The notes under the pieces are model-generated. The model was not told the origin of the DNA. It was given only the letters and a program-made list of their open reading frames with translations, and did no database searches. From assembly GCF_000737575.1 (NCBI RefSeq), contig NZ_CP006270.1, positions 127,163 through 191,162 of the forward strand: DNA of 64,000 nucleotides. The letters run 5' to 3'. The DNA comes from Synechococcus sp. KORDI-49. GTDB taxonomy: Bacteria > Cyanobacteriota > Cyanobacteriia > PCC-6307 > Cyanobiaceae. Both the position numbers and the translations under genes were made by a program. Shown one piece after another: positions 8,080-15,815 of this stretch; the first letter of the stretch is position 1; each line of letters starts with the position of its first letter.

Positions 8080-9552
8080 TCAGCGATCCATCAAACGCGT
8101 TGCCTGGTGCGTGGAACCGGTCAACAGCGCTTCACCGCGTTGATGAATGGTCCGGGCGTAGTCGGTCCAGGTGCCCTGGCCCCAGTAACGGAAGCAGCTG
8201 GTCTCGAGCAGCAGAAGGTGCAGCAAGGCCTCCTGGTAGGCCGGCGTGCCGGTGACGGCCGGGTCTGCGGACACCTGTTGATCGAATGTCTGGTGGAACC
8301 GCGCGCTCAGCTGGTTCATCGGCTCCAGAACATTGTCGTAGCCCTGCACCCAGCTGAGGTTGTTGGTCCAGGACGCACCTTCCATCGAAAAACCATCGCC
8401 GGCGGCCTGGAGCGAGGCGATGGCGGTCTGGACGGCTTCCGGTGTGGCGGTCTCACCGACCGCTGCCCAGACACGTTGCTGCTGCACCGCCTGGATCACC
8501 GGAAACCGGTCGCTGCCGACACCGGCGGCATCGAGCAGTTCCAGGTATTCGCTGCCGTTGATGGCCACGCAGTCGTTGCCGTCGTCCCGGATCCGTTGAT
8601 TGGCCTGCTGGAAGGCGGAGGGGAACTCATTCATCATCACGCCGCCGTTCTCGCCGTCAGCGATCTGGCTCACCAGCGAAGGGATGGAGATGTCTCCCAG
8701 CTGTTGGCGTTGCAGTCCCAGTGCCTCGTAGCAGGGCTGCATCTGGCCGACCAGCTTGGTGTCGGAGCCCTGGGTTTTGATCAGGGCCGTGATGCTCACG
8801 ATGTCGCCGCTGCTGTTGCGGGCGGTCAGCTGATTCGGCAGGTACTTCTGGCTTTGGCTGAGAGGTTCGCCGCTGAGGGTCTCCACGCTGTGTTCCTGCA
8901 CCAGCAGCCAGCGGTAACCGCAGTCCTTCAGGGCGCTGATGAATTCGTAGAGGGTGTCCGGGTGATTGGGCAGATGCATCTCCGGTGGCGAGAAGCCCCT
9001 CACCCGTTGCAGCGCCTCGGTGCCGAACAGAGCCGCGAACTGATGCTGCCAGGCGCTGATCTGCAGCTTCAGATCAGGGATCGGCGTGGAGGGCGCGACG
9101 GCATGGCTCCAGAACGTGCCGAGCCACTCCACATGGCGCTGCATCACCGGATCGCAGGCCAGGTGGCGTAGGGAGGCTGTGATGTCGGTCCGGCCCATTT
9201 GCTCCACTCCCCAGAGCAGGTTTCCGGAGTAATCGAGCATGATCCGCGGGTTGCAGCCGTCGCTGATCAGCTGCGGAATCAGATCGGCGAGCCGTCTGTA
9301 GCACTGGGCGAAGGGCTCGGCGTTGTGGTTATCCCCCTCCCCCTGGTGCTCGAACATGTACTGAAGGTGGGAGATCAGCGCTCCGTTGCCGCCGGCTGGA
9401 ATGGTGGGCTGATGCATGTGCAGCGCACAGGCGAAGCCGGATCGGATCCGATCGAGCGCCAGGTTGCTGTGGGCTCGCCAGATCGGGGCGTCCTGCCGCA
9501 TCAGGGTCTGCAGTTCAGCCTCACGACCGGCGATGGGAGGCAGGGCCGTCAT
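8080..9552 (-). CDS. Glycoside hydrolase family 57 protein
   Basis: A 490-aa protein resembling GH57 enzymes (alpha-amylase/amylopullulanase/branching-enzyme type). Early in the protein F-A-C-A-L-H-M-H-Q-P-T-I matches the conserved HxHQP segment. L-D-Y-S-G-N-L-L-W-G and W-L-G-T-F-W-S-H-A follow, then F-S-P-P-E-M near residue 190 and W-L-L-V-Q-E-H-S. It probably acts on glycogen or alpha-glucans in the cytoplasm (no signal peptide). ATG 9552 overlaps the stop of the upstream membrane gene (ATGA), so translation is coupled. The open frame upstream of 9552 is a shadow of neighbouring genes. Confidence 0.82.
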   Translation of the reverse strand: MTALPPIAGREAELQTLMRQDAPIWRAHSNLALDRIRSGFACALHMHQPTIPAGGNGALISHLQYMFEHQGEGDNHNAEPFAQCYRRLADLIPQLISDGCNPRIMLDYSGNLLWGVEQMGRTDITASLRHLACDPVMQRHVEWLGTFWSHAVAPSTPIPDLKLQISAWQHQFAALFGTEALQRVRGFSPPEMHLPNHPDTLYEFISALKDCGYRWLLVQEHSVETLSGEPLSQSQKYLPNQLTARNSSGDIVSITALIKTQGSDTKLVGQMQPCYEALGLQRQQLGDISIPSLVSQIADGENGGVMMNEFPSAFQQANQRIRDDGNDCVAINGSEYLELLDAAGVGSDRFPVIQAVQQQRVWAAVGETATPEAVQTAIASLQAAGDGFSMEGASWTNNLSWVQGYDNVLEPMNQLSARFHQTFDQQVSADPAVTGTPAYQEALLHLLLLETSCFRYWGQGTWTDYARTIHQRGEALLTGSTHQATRLMDR

Positions 9553-9842
9553 GAGCGCACCCGCTTCACGGCAAGACCGGCTTCCGCCGCCGTGATCCCG
9601 GCCAGCACCAGCAGGCCGAGCAGGCCGACGAGCTGGTTGATCGCCTCCGCATCGGCATCGGCACCGCGACCCAGCAGGGCACCGGCCACAAACCAGGCGG
9701 TGGCTGCCAGCGAGGTGATCCAGTACTCGCGCCAGCGGCGCTGATACAGATAGCCGGCTCCAAGGCCCGGCACCACATTCAGCAGCACTGCCACCCATCC
9801 GGCTGATGCGGCGAGAACCTGTTCGCGGCTGGCCTGGTTCAT
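9549..9842 (-). CDS. Small two-helix membrane protein upstream of GH57
   Basis: A 97-aa protein starting at the ATG MNQASREQVLAASAGWVAVL. It contains the short V-P-G-L-G-A-G-Y-L-Y-Q-R-R-W turn often seen in small TM2-like membrane proteins, and about three hydrophobic segments. It overlaps the GH57 start by 4 bases and is divergent from the GT2 gene, so it is the promoter-proximal gene of a two-gene unit. Confidence 0.68.
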   Translation of the reverse strand: MNQASREQVLAASAGWVAVLLNVVPGLGAGYLYQRRWREYWITSLAATAWFVAGALLGRGADADAEAINQLVGLLGLLVLAGITAAEAGLAVKRVRS

Positions 9843-9947
9843 CGGTGCTCGCATCGGTTCCTGCACTCTGTCGGATCGTCTGGTTCTGCGTGGTTGTCTG
9901 GAGGCTGCTGTCGTGCACCCCCCCTGGACCCTGTTCTGATCTGTGGT

Positions 9948-11129
9948 GTGCTTCTGCTTCTGATGGCCGCCGCGGCGTGCATCGGCCTGCTGATCCTGCA
10001 GCTGGGGCTGCAGCAGGTGTTCGCTGTGGCGCCCAAGCTGCAGACGCCGCCAGACGCCGCGCTGCCATCCACCTCCCTGAGTGTGGTGATTCCGGCCTAC
10101 AACGAAGCCGCCAACATCGGCGCCTGCCTGGCGGCTGTGCTGAGCAGTGAGAGTCCCTGCAGCAGCTGGGAGGTGCTGGTGGTGGACGACGATTCCAGCG
10201 ATGCCACAACGGAGCTGGCGCTGCGCACGGCCGACGAGCAGGGCGCGAGCGCAGCCGAGGTTCATCTGGTGCAGGCCGGACCGCGACCGGACGGGGAGCG
10301 CTGGGTGGGCAAGAACTGGGCCTGTACCCGGGCCATGGAGCAGGTGAGCAGCAGCTGGGTGCTGTTCATCGATGCCGATGTGCGCCTGAAGCCGGATGCC
10401 CTGAGACGGGCCCTCGCCCAGGCGATCGATGAGGAGGCGGATCTGTTCAGCCTGGCGCCGAGGCTGGTCTGCGGCTGCCTCGCGGAGTGGATGGTGCAGC
10501 CGATCATGGCCAGCCTGCTGGGTCTTGGCTTTCCGATCGTTGCCGCCAATGATCCGGCGTTGTCGGTCGCCTTCGCGGCGGGGCCGTTCATGTTGTTCCG
10601 GCGCCGCAGCTATGACGCGATCGGCGGACACCGCGCCCTGGCCGCCGAGGTGGTGGAGGACCTGGCCCTGGCGCGACGGATCAAAGCGGAGGGCTACCGG
10701 TTGCGGTATCTGCTCGGTGTCGATGCCGTGGACCTGCGCATGTATGCCGACCTGGCCTCGCTCTGGGAGGGCTGGACCAAGAACTGGTTCCTCGGTCTCG
10801 ACCGTGATCCACTCCGGGCTCTCGGTGCGGCGGCGGTTGTGGTGCTGATGTTCAGCACCCCCTGGCTGCTGGCACCGGCTGCCGTGGTGCTGCGGTTGGT
10901 GCTGCCTGAGCCGGCAGGGCTCTGGTCTGCTCTGCTGGCGCTGGCTCTGCTGGCCATCGTTCAGCAGCTGGTTCTGCGTCTGTGGAACCGCCACCGTTTC
11001 GCTGTGCCGCTCACCCACTGGTGGCTGATGGGGGCAGGAGGGCTGCTGGTGGGTGCCATCGGTCCGGTGTCGGTATGGCGGACGCTCACCGGACGCGGCT
11101 GGACCTGGAAGGGGCGTCAGCTGGCCTGA
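9948..11129 (+). CDS. Glycosyltransferase family 2, membrane-bound
   Basis: A ~393-aa GT2 enzyme. One N-terminal helix is followed by the GT-A domain: SVVIPAYNEAANIGACL, then V-L-V-V-D-D-D-S-S-D, the D-A-D metal-binding motif in W-V-L-F-I-D-A-D-V-R, and E-V-V-E-D-L-A-L-A-R-R (the acceptor/catalytic ED). Three C-terminal helices follow. This layout is that of CruC/HpnB-like lipid or carotenoid glycosyltransferases, but the acceptor is unknown. The start is uncertain: GTG 9948 precedes the first helix, ATG 9963 lies within it and TTG 9894 adds a non-conserved leader. Confidence 0.85.
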   Translation: MLLLLMAAAACIGLLILQLGLQQVFAVAPKLQTPPDAALPSTSLSVVIPAYNEAANIGACLAAVLSSESPCSSWEVLVVDDDSSDATTELALRTADEQGASAAEVHLVQAGPRPDGERWVGKNWACTRAMEQVSSSWVLFIDADVRLKPDALRRALAQAIDEEADLFSLAPRLVCGCLAEWMVQPIMASLLGLGFPIVAANDPALSVAFAAGPFMLFRRRSYDAIGGHRALAAEVVEDLALARRIKAEGYRLRYLLGVDAVDLRMYADLASLWEGWTKNWFLGLDRDPLRALGAAAVVVLMFSTPWLLAPAAVVLRLVLPEPAGLWSALLALALLAIVQQLVLRLWNRHRFAVPLTHWWLMGAGGLLVGAIGPVSVWRTLTGRGWTWKGRQLA

Positions 11130-11156
11130 ACAGCCACGCGCTCCCGCGAAAAGCCA

Positions 11157-11190
11157 TGAAAAAGGGAGGGTTCCCAGGCCCTCCCGATAG
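11157..11190 (-). terminator. Rho-independent-type terminator reading on the minus strand
   Basis: Read on the minus strand, a perfect GC-rich stem GGGAGGG (11185-11179) / CCCTCCC (11170-11164) with an 8-base loop is followed immediately by TTTTT (11163-11159). On the plus strand there is no T-run, so it is oriented to end a minus-strand transcript. Yet no minus-strand gene is recognised between here and 12010. A second small hairpin (ACCCC/GGGGT, about 11202-11216) sits just upstream. It may end a small RNA or an 11-aa peptide frame (11231-11266). Confidence 0.55.
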
Positions 11191-11344
11191 TCGACGCATA
11201 CCCCTCACCGGGGTGCGTTCATCATTCCGCTCAAAGCCGGGAGAGGGTGTAGGTATCGCTACTCATTGCTGTGCCGATTCGCTGACGGCGTCGCTGGGGG
11301 GCTGCTTGGCGGTAGGACGGAATCGGACTGAGGGATGCGTACGG

Positions 11345-12010
11345 ATGGCGACTTATCTGGTGACCGGTGCGAACCGCGGCATCGGGCTCGAGTACTGCCG
11401 CCAGCTGCAGGCCCGCGGCGACCAGGTGATTGCCGTCTGCCGCCAGAGCTCCCCCGAGCTGCGGGATCTGACGGTGCGCATCGAAGACGGCATTGAACTG
11501 AGCAGCGAGCCGGCGATCGCTGATCTGGTGCAGCGCCTCGATGCGCAGCCGCTGGATGGAGTGATCCTCAATGCCGGGATCCTCCAGTCGATGGGACTGG
11601 CTGATCTCGATGCGGAGGGCATCCGCCGCCAGTTCGAGGTGAATGCCCTGGCGCCGCTGCTGCTGGCACGGGCGCTTGTGCCGCAGATGCCCCGCGGCTC
11701 CAGGCTGGCGCTGATGACCAGCCGCATGGGCTCGATCGACGACAACAGCTCCGGAGGGTCCTATGGATATCGGATGTCGAAGGTGGCACTCAACATCGCG
11801 GGCAAATCGCTGGCGATCGATCTGGAGCCGCGTGGCATTGCCGTGGCGATCCTGCATCCCGGGCTGGTGCGCACGCGGATGATTCAGTTCCATCCCAGCG
11901 GCATCAGCCCGGAGGAGTCTGTGGCGGGATTGCTGGCACGGATTGATGCGCTGACCATGGAGACCAGCGGCAGCTTCTGGCATGCCAACGGCCAACGGCT
12001 GCCGTGGTGA
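11345..12010 (+). CDS. Short-chain dehydrogenase/reductase
   Basis: A 221-aa SDR with the Rossmann dinucleotide-binding motif T-G-A-N-R-G-I-G at residues about 7-14, the N-A-G-I strand end at about residue 78, and the catalytic S...Y-x-x-x-K as Y-G-Y-R-M-S-K. A P-G-L-V-R-T loop follows. It is NAD(P)-dependent with unknown substrate; close to the CsgA/C-factor-like classical SDRs. The ATG at 11345 is chosen because upstream codons of the open frame fall in the intergenic hairpin region. Confidence 0.9.
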   Translation: MATYLVTGANRGIGLEYCRQLQARGDQVIAVCRQSSPELRDLTVRIEDGIELSSEPAIADLVQRLDAQPLDGVILNAGILQSMGLADLDAEGIRRQFEVNALAPLLLARALVPQMPRGSRLALMTSRMGSIDDNSSGGSYGYRMSKVALNIAGKSLAIDLEPRGIAVAILHPGLVRTRMIQFHPSGISPEESVAGLLARIDALTMETSGSFWHANGQRLPW

Positions 12011-12037
12011 TTGATCCCGTGATGAGCGGAACCTGCC

Positions 12038-12787
12038 GTGGGCTTTGATCCACGCGACTGGTCGCGCGCGTCACGGCCACGTCAGGAGCGGGTCACCAGC
12101 AACGTGGAGGCGTTGCTGGCGGAGAACGATGCGCTGCGGCGCGAGGTGATGCGGCTCACCCGTGAGCTGGACCTGCTGCGTCGGCCCCAACACCAACCGC
12201 CGGTCGCTGATCCCGCGCGGATCAGTCGTGAGCAGGTGTTGCAGTGGGGTGAGGCTCTGGCCGGTCAACCGGGTTGGAGCGGTCTGCGTCAAGCTGCGCT
12301 CGAGGCGTTGATCGTGCGCCTCAACCGCCTCGGTTTCCCTGGGCATCTGACGCTGCAGCAACGGCTCGACCGGTTGGTGAGCGGTCTGGGCACGGATCTG
12401 CTGTCGGCGGTCGGCGGGAAGGCGACCAAGAAGTCGACGGCTGTTCTGGCGGCCTTTGCTCTGTACGGCGTGCGGGCCAGTGAATGGCTGGATGAGGATC
12501 CGAAACGGGTGGTGCTGGATCTGCAGCAGCAACTGCAGCAGAGCGAGGCCCGCCGTCGTGGGCGCCGGACGCGCACGGATCAGCGCAAGACGGATCAGCG
12601 CACGCCCGATGAACCGTGGGGGAGCAGGGCCGCTGCCCTGGCGGTGCTCGGCCTGGAGGCGGGGGCCTCTGCCGAAGCCATCAAGCAGGCCCATCGTCGC
12701 CTGGTGAAACGGCATCATCCCGACATGGGGGGATCTGCGGAGGCGTTCCGACGTGTGAACGAGGCCTATCAGCGGTTGATGGCCTGA
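12038..12787 (+). CDS. J-domain protein with C-terminal J domain
   Basis: A 249-aa protein. The N-terminal part has a short coiled coil (residues about 20-50, leucine-rich), a middle helical region and a Q/R-rich linker. The J domain is C-terminal (about 193-249): A-L-A-V-L-G-L-E-A-G-A-S, then K-Q-A-H-R-R-L-V-K-R-H-H-P-D-M-G-G with the essential HPD, then F-R-R-V-N-E-A-Y. It should stimulate a DnaK-type ATPase; the client is unknown. The J domain being at the C-terminus marks it as a type III co-chaperone. Confidence 0.88.
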   Translation: MGFDPRDWSRASRPRQERVTSNVEALLAENDALRREVMRLTRELDLLRRPQHQPPVADPARISREQVLQWGEALAGQPGWSGLRQAALEALIVRLNRLGFPGHLTLQQRLDRLVSGLGTDLLSAVGGKATKKSTAVLAAFALYGVRASEWLDEDPKRVVLDLQQQLQQSEARRRGRRTRTDQRKTDQRTPDEPWGSRAAALAVLGLEAGASAEAIKQAHRRLVKRHHPDMGGSAEAFRRVNEAYQRLMA

Positions 12788-12835
12788 GCCTTGATCGGGC
12801 AGGTGAAGGATGATCAGGGCAACGGATGGTTCGAG

Positions 12836-12946
12836 ATGCCGATCGAATTCGGATTTGTGTTCATCGGGGCCGGCATCGCCGTCGGTATCTCTTTTGCGGT
12901 TGCGGTTTGGTTTGAGCGCTCGAAGCAGAAGCAGCCTGATCCTTGA
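12836..12946 (+). CDS. Tiny single-helix membrane protein (36 aa)
   Basis: The protein starts MPIEFGFVFIGAGIAVGISF and has one helix to about residue 26 and a charged tail SKQKQPDP. It could also begin at a GTG (12803), giving a 47-aa protein with an extra polar leader. It follows the J-domain gene by 48 bases and lies in the same frame as the 55-aa gene downstream. No family recognised. Confidence 0.5.
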   Translation: MPIEFGFVFIGAGIAVGISFAVAVWFERSKQKQPDP

Positions 12947-12994
12947 GGCCCCAGCTCAGGTGGATTCATAATTGCCGGAGATCTTGATCCGTTT

Positions 12995-13162
12995 TTGACC
13001 CCTGCAGACCGACCTGATGCCAGGCGCAGGACACTGATCTCATCGCTGCAGCTGCGCTACGGCGAGGCACAGAAACGCGGAGATGCCAAAGCCAAGCTGG
13101 TGCTGTTCCGAGAAGCTGTCTACCTCGGCATACAACCCCAGCTGTTTACCGACGACCACTGA
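12995..13162 (+). CDS. Small conserved-looking protein, TTG start (55 aa)
   Basis: The sequence reads like a real conserved protein: a helix L-I-S-S-L-Q-L-R-Y-G-E-A-Q-K-R-G-D-A, then L-V-L-F-R-E-A-V-Y-L-G-I-Q-P-Q-L and a TDDH end. No ATG or GTG lies in frame after the preceding stop at 12946, so the TTG at 12995 is the best start. It ends 4 bases before the GTG chosen for the TIM-barrel gene, and its existence argues against the longer start of that gene at 13083. Confidence 0.55.
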   Translation: MTPADRPDARRRTLISSLQLRYGEAQKRGDAKAKLVLFREAVYLGIQPQLFTDDH

Positions 13163-13166
13163 ATCG

Positions 13167-14006
13167 GTGCAACTGTTCCAATCACTCTGGGGCTGGGATG
13201 ATTCTCTGGAAGCCGCCTTGGATCGTGCCGCGAGCCAGGGATTCGACGGCCTGGAATGCAACATCGACCATGCCTGCATGGAACCACTGCCGCCTGATGA
13301 GGTGCGGCAGCTGTTCCTCGCCCGTGGGAACCCGCTGATCCTGGAAATCACCACCGGTGGCGGGTACACACCCGATCTCGCGGATGGCCCCCAGCAGCAC
13401 CTTGATCAGCTTGTGCGGGCCTTGGATCGTGCCAGGAGGATGGACCCACTCAAGATCAATCTGATCACGGGCAGCGACAGTTGGCCTGAGCCCGAGCAGC
13501 ATCGGTTCCTGGAAGCAGTTCTTGATCTCACCGAGGCTGAGCCCTGTCCGGTGATGGTGGAGACCCATCGCAGCCGCAGTCTGTTCAACCCCTGGCAGAT
13601 GCCGGTCTGGCTCGAGCGTCATCCGCGGTTGCGGCTCACGGCAGACCTGAGCCATTGGTGTTGCGTTGCCGAACGATTGATGACGCCCGATCTGATTCCG
13701 ATCCAGGTGATGGCTGAACGGGTCGATCACATCCATGCCCGGATCGGCCATGCCCAAGGGCCTTCGGTGAGCCATCCCTTCGCGCCGGAGTGGGCCGATG
13801 CGCTGGAGGCCCATCGTCGTTGCTGGCAGCTGTTCGTGGATGCCGTCGGCACATCGGCTCAACCAGTCACGATCACCCCCGAGTTCGGACCGGACGGCTA
13901 CATGCCCTTGCAGCCCTTCAGCGCAGAACCGGTGGCTGATATCGCGGCGATCAATTCGGCGATGGCGGGTTGGCTTCGCTCCGCCCTCCATACGCCCAGC
14001 AGCTGA
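13167..14006 (+). CDS. Xylose-isomerase-like TIM-barrel protein
   Basis: A 279-aa protein resembling the sugar-phosphate isomerase/epimerase (AP_endonuc_2) family. It shows D-G-L-E-C-N-I-D near the N-terminus, K-I-N-L-I-T-G, V-M-V-E-T-H-R-S-R-S (metal-binding Glu), L-R-L-T-A-D-L-S-H-W (Asp and His), H-I-H-A-R-I-G-H-A, and a late ITPEFGPDGY strand (Glu). These E/D/H residues make the family's divalent metal site. Substrate unknown. GTG 13167 is chosen since an independent small gene ends at 13162. Its 3' end overlaps the oppositely oriented Rieske gene by 56 bases. Confidence 0.8.
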   Translation: MQLFQSLWGWDDSLEAALDRAASQGFDGLECNIDHACMEPLPPDEVRQLFLARGNPLILEITTGGGYTPDLADGPQQHLDQLVRALDRARRMDPLKINLITGSDSWPEPEQHRFLEAVLDLTEAEPCPVMVETHRSRSLFNPWQMPVWLERHPRLRLTADLSHWCCVAERLMTPDLIPIQVMAERVDHIHARIGHAQGPSVSHPFAPEWADALEAHRRCWQLFVDAVGTSAQPVTITPEFGPDGYMPLQPFSAEPVADIAAINSAMAGWLRSALHTPSS

Positions 14007-15060
14007 GGGATTGGGTCAGCTCATCCGGCAGGTCCCGGCGGTAGACCTCCTGCCAATGCAGGATCCGCTGTTCGAGGGCATGCACCGGACCGGGCACGAG
14101 TCCACTGCGGTAGCCCCGCTGGGCGGATTCCACCAGGGCCTGGTCCTCGTCGAGGAACGCCAGTAGCTCCTTCAACCAGACGGTGTTGGCCGCATCCTCT
14201 GGCAGTCCAGGTCCGTCGCTGTCTGCCCCTGGAGCGAACAGCCGCAACTGCATGCAGCAGCTGTCGAGGCTGAGGGGAAGAAACTCCAGCAGCGCCAGCC
14301 GGCCGTCCGGCCAGGTGATCAGGTGCAGCCACGGGGGCAGGCCGAAGGTGTGAAAGCAACCGCCATCGGCGTGGGGCGTCACCAGCAGGTTCACCAGGGC
14401 CGTGGTGTGGTGGACGTAATCGCGCACCGGCCCCTGTTCGCGATGCAGCGTCGTCGGATGGGCCACGGCGACGTGGTAGTCGTCGAGGGTGTTGTCGTGG
14501 GCGATCTTCCAGTTGCAGCGCAGGGTGCGCTGCAGGATCCGCACCTGATGGAGGGGCTGTCTCCAGAGGTCAGCCACCCGTTGATGCACCAGGTCGAGCT
14601 GCTGCTCCAGGGGCGTCACCGCCGGGGTGAGTGCGACCCAGATCAAGGGTCCATCCTCTCGGCAGGGCAGGGATGGGAGCGGCCAGTCCTGGCGTTGGAA
14701 GGGGGGATCGAAGCCCTGTTCGCGGGCAGCGGCCAGCAGCTCCCCTTGCAGGGAGTAGGTCCAGCCGTGGTACGGGCAGATCAGGCGACGGCAGGCGGTT
14801 GCTCCGTCGCGTTCGTGCTGGAGGGCCACGCCGCGGTGGGGGCAGCGGTTGTGAAAGGCGCGGGGGGTTCCGTCATCGGCTCGGGTGAGCAGAAGCGGCT
14901 GATTCAGCAGGGTGAGCGCCAGGCTGTGGCCGGCCGGCAGGGCCGATCCAGCGGTCAGTGGATGCCAGTAGCGCTGGGCGTAACCGCTGCAGTCCCAGTG
15001 ATGCACCTGCGGATCGGTGTAGGCCTGGGCCGGCAGAAACCGCTGCGGGGACGCCATCAC
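13951..15060 (-). CDS. Rieske [2Fe-2S] non-haem iron ring-hydroxylating-type oxygenase
   Basis: A 369-aa oxygenase alpha-subunit-like protein. The Rieske centre is seen as R-C-P-H-R-G and, 16 residues later, C-P-Y-H-G-W. The catalytic domain has the H-D-N-T-L-D-D-Y-H-V-A-V-A-H block, giving the two His of the 2-His-1-carboxylate iron site. Enzymes of this class perform dihydroxylations, mono-oxygenations and N- or O-demethylations with a separate reductase, none of which is encoded nearby. It is the last gene of the guanidine operon, overlapping the ABC ATPase gene by 4 bases, so its expression is tied to guanidine. A role in processing substituted guanidines is inference. Confidence 0.9.
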   Translation of the reverse strand: MMASPQRFLPAQAYTDPQVHHWDCSGYAQRYWHPLTAGSALPAGHSLALTLLNQPLLLTRADDGTPRAFHNRCPHRGVALQHERDGATACRRLICPYHGWTYSLQGELLAAAREQGFDPPFQRQDWPLPSLPCREDGPLIWVALTPAVTPLEQQLDLVHQRVADLWRQPLHQVRILQRTLRCNWKIAHDNTLDDYHVAVAHPTTLHREQGPVRDYVHHTTALVNLLVTPHADGGCFHTFGLPPWLHLITWPDGRLALLEFLPLSLDSCCMQLRLFAPGADSDGPGLPEDAANTVWLKELLAFLDEDQALVESAQRGYRSGLVPGPVHALEQRILHWQEVYRRDLPDELTQSLSCWAYGGRSEANPPSPN

Positions 15061-15812
15061 CCGATGGTTGGCTCCAGTTGACGCAGGCTTGTGGCCAGGC
15101 TGCGGCGCAGCTGCAGGAAATCACTGCTGAGGCGCAGCTGATCCAGATCGCTTTTATCCAGGATCACGTCGAGCGAGCGGATGATCCGGCCGGGGTTCGG
15201 TGCCAGCACGTGCACGCGCTGGGCCAGCACCAGAGCTTCCTCCACGTCGTGGGTGATCAGCAGCACGGTCAGTCCGGTGCGTTGCCAGAGATTGAGCAGG
15301 AAGTCCTGCATCGTTTCGCGGATTTGCAGATCCAGAGCCCCGAAGGGTTCATCGAGCAGCAGCACGCTGGGATTGGTGGCCAGGGCGCGGGCGATGGCCA
15401 CCCGTTGCTGCATGCCACCGGAGAGTTCCCGCGGCAGTTTGGTGGCGGCATCCTGCAGACCCACCACCTCGAGGAAATAGGCGGTGCGATCGCGTACGTC
15501 GTTCGATGTCATGCCTTGCAGCCGCATGCCGAAGGAGACGTTGTCGGCGGCATTCAGCCAGGGGTAGAGGCTGTATTTCTGAAACACCATGCCCCGGTCG
15601 GGGCCGGGCCCTTGAACGGTGGATCCATCCACGTGAATCGAGCCGCTGCTGGGGTGATCAAGGCCGGCGATCAGCCGCAGCAAGGTGCTTTTGCCGCAGC
15701 CGGAACTGCCGACGAAGGTGACGAACTCACCGGATTGCATCGAGAAGTTGATGTCCTCGAGGACTGTTTTGTCGCCGAACTGTTTGGAGAGATTCTTGAC
15801 CAGCAGTTCCAT
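15057..15812 (-). CDS. ABC importer ATPase, NitT/TauT family (guanidine operon)
   Basis: A 251-aa nucleotide-binding subunit. It has Walker A G-S-S-G-C-G-K-S-T at about residues 35-43, a Q-loop in V-F-Q-K-Y-S-L-Y-P-W, the ABC signature L-S-G-G-M-Q-Q-R, Walker B L-L-L-D-E-P-F-G-A-L-D and the switch His in L-L-I-T-H-D-V-E-E-A. The Y-P-W-L-N motif is typical of nitrate/taurine/aliphatic-sulphonate importers. It energises import through the inner-membrane permease encoded 3 bases upstream. Substrate is inferred from the riboswitch and hydrolase: guanidine or a relative. Confidence 0.95.
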   Translation of the reverse strand: MELLVKNLSKQFGDKTVLEDINFSMQSGEFVTFVGSSGCGKSTLLRLIAGLDHPSSGSIHVDGSTVQGPGPDRGMVFQKYSLYPWLNAADNVSFGMRLQGMTSNDVRDRTAYFLEVVGLQDAATKLPRELSGGMQQRVAIARALATNPSVLLLDEPFGALDLQIRETMQDFLLNLWQRTGLTVLLITHDVEEALVLAQRVHVLAPNPGRIIRSLDVILDKSDLDQLRLSSDFLQLRRSLATSLRQLEPTIG

Positions 15813-15815
15813 GGC

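Noticed and set aside
9553-10209. Long N-terminal extension of the GH57 reading frame
   Set aside because: It overlaps the small membrane gene and GT2 gene; the extension is Arg/Pro/Ser-rich, and GH57 similarity begins at the ATG at 9552.
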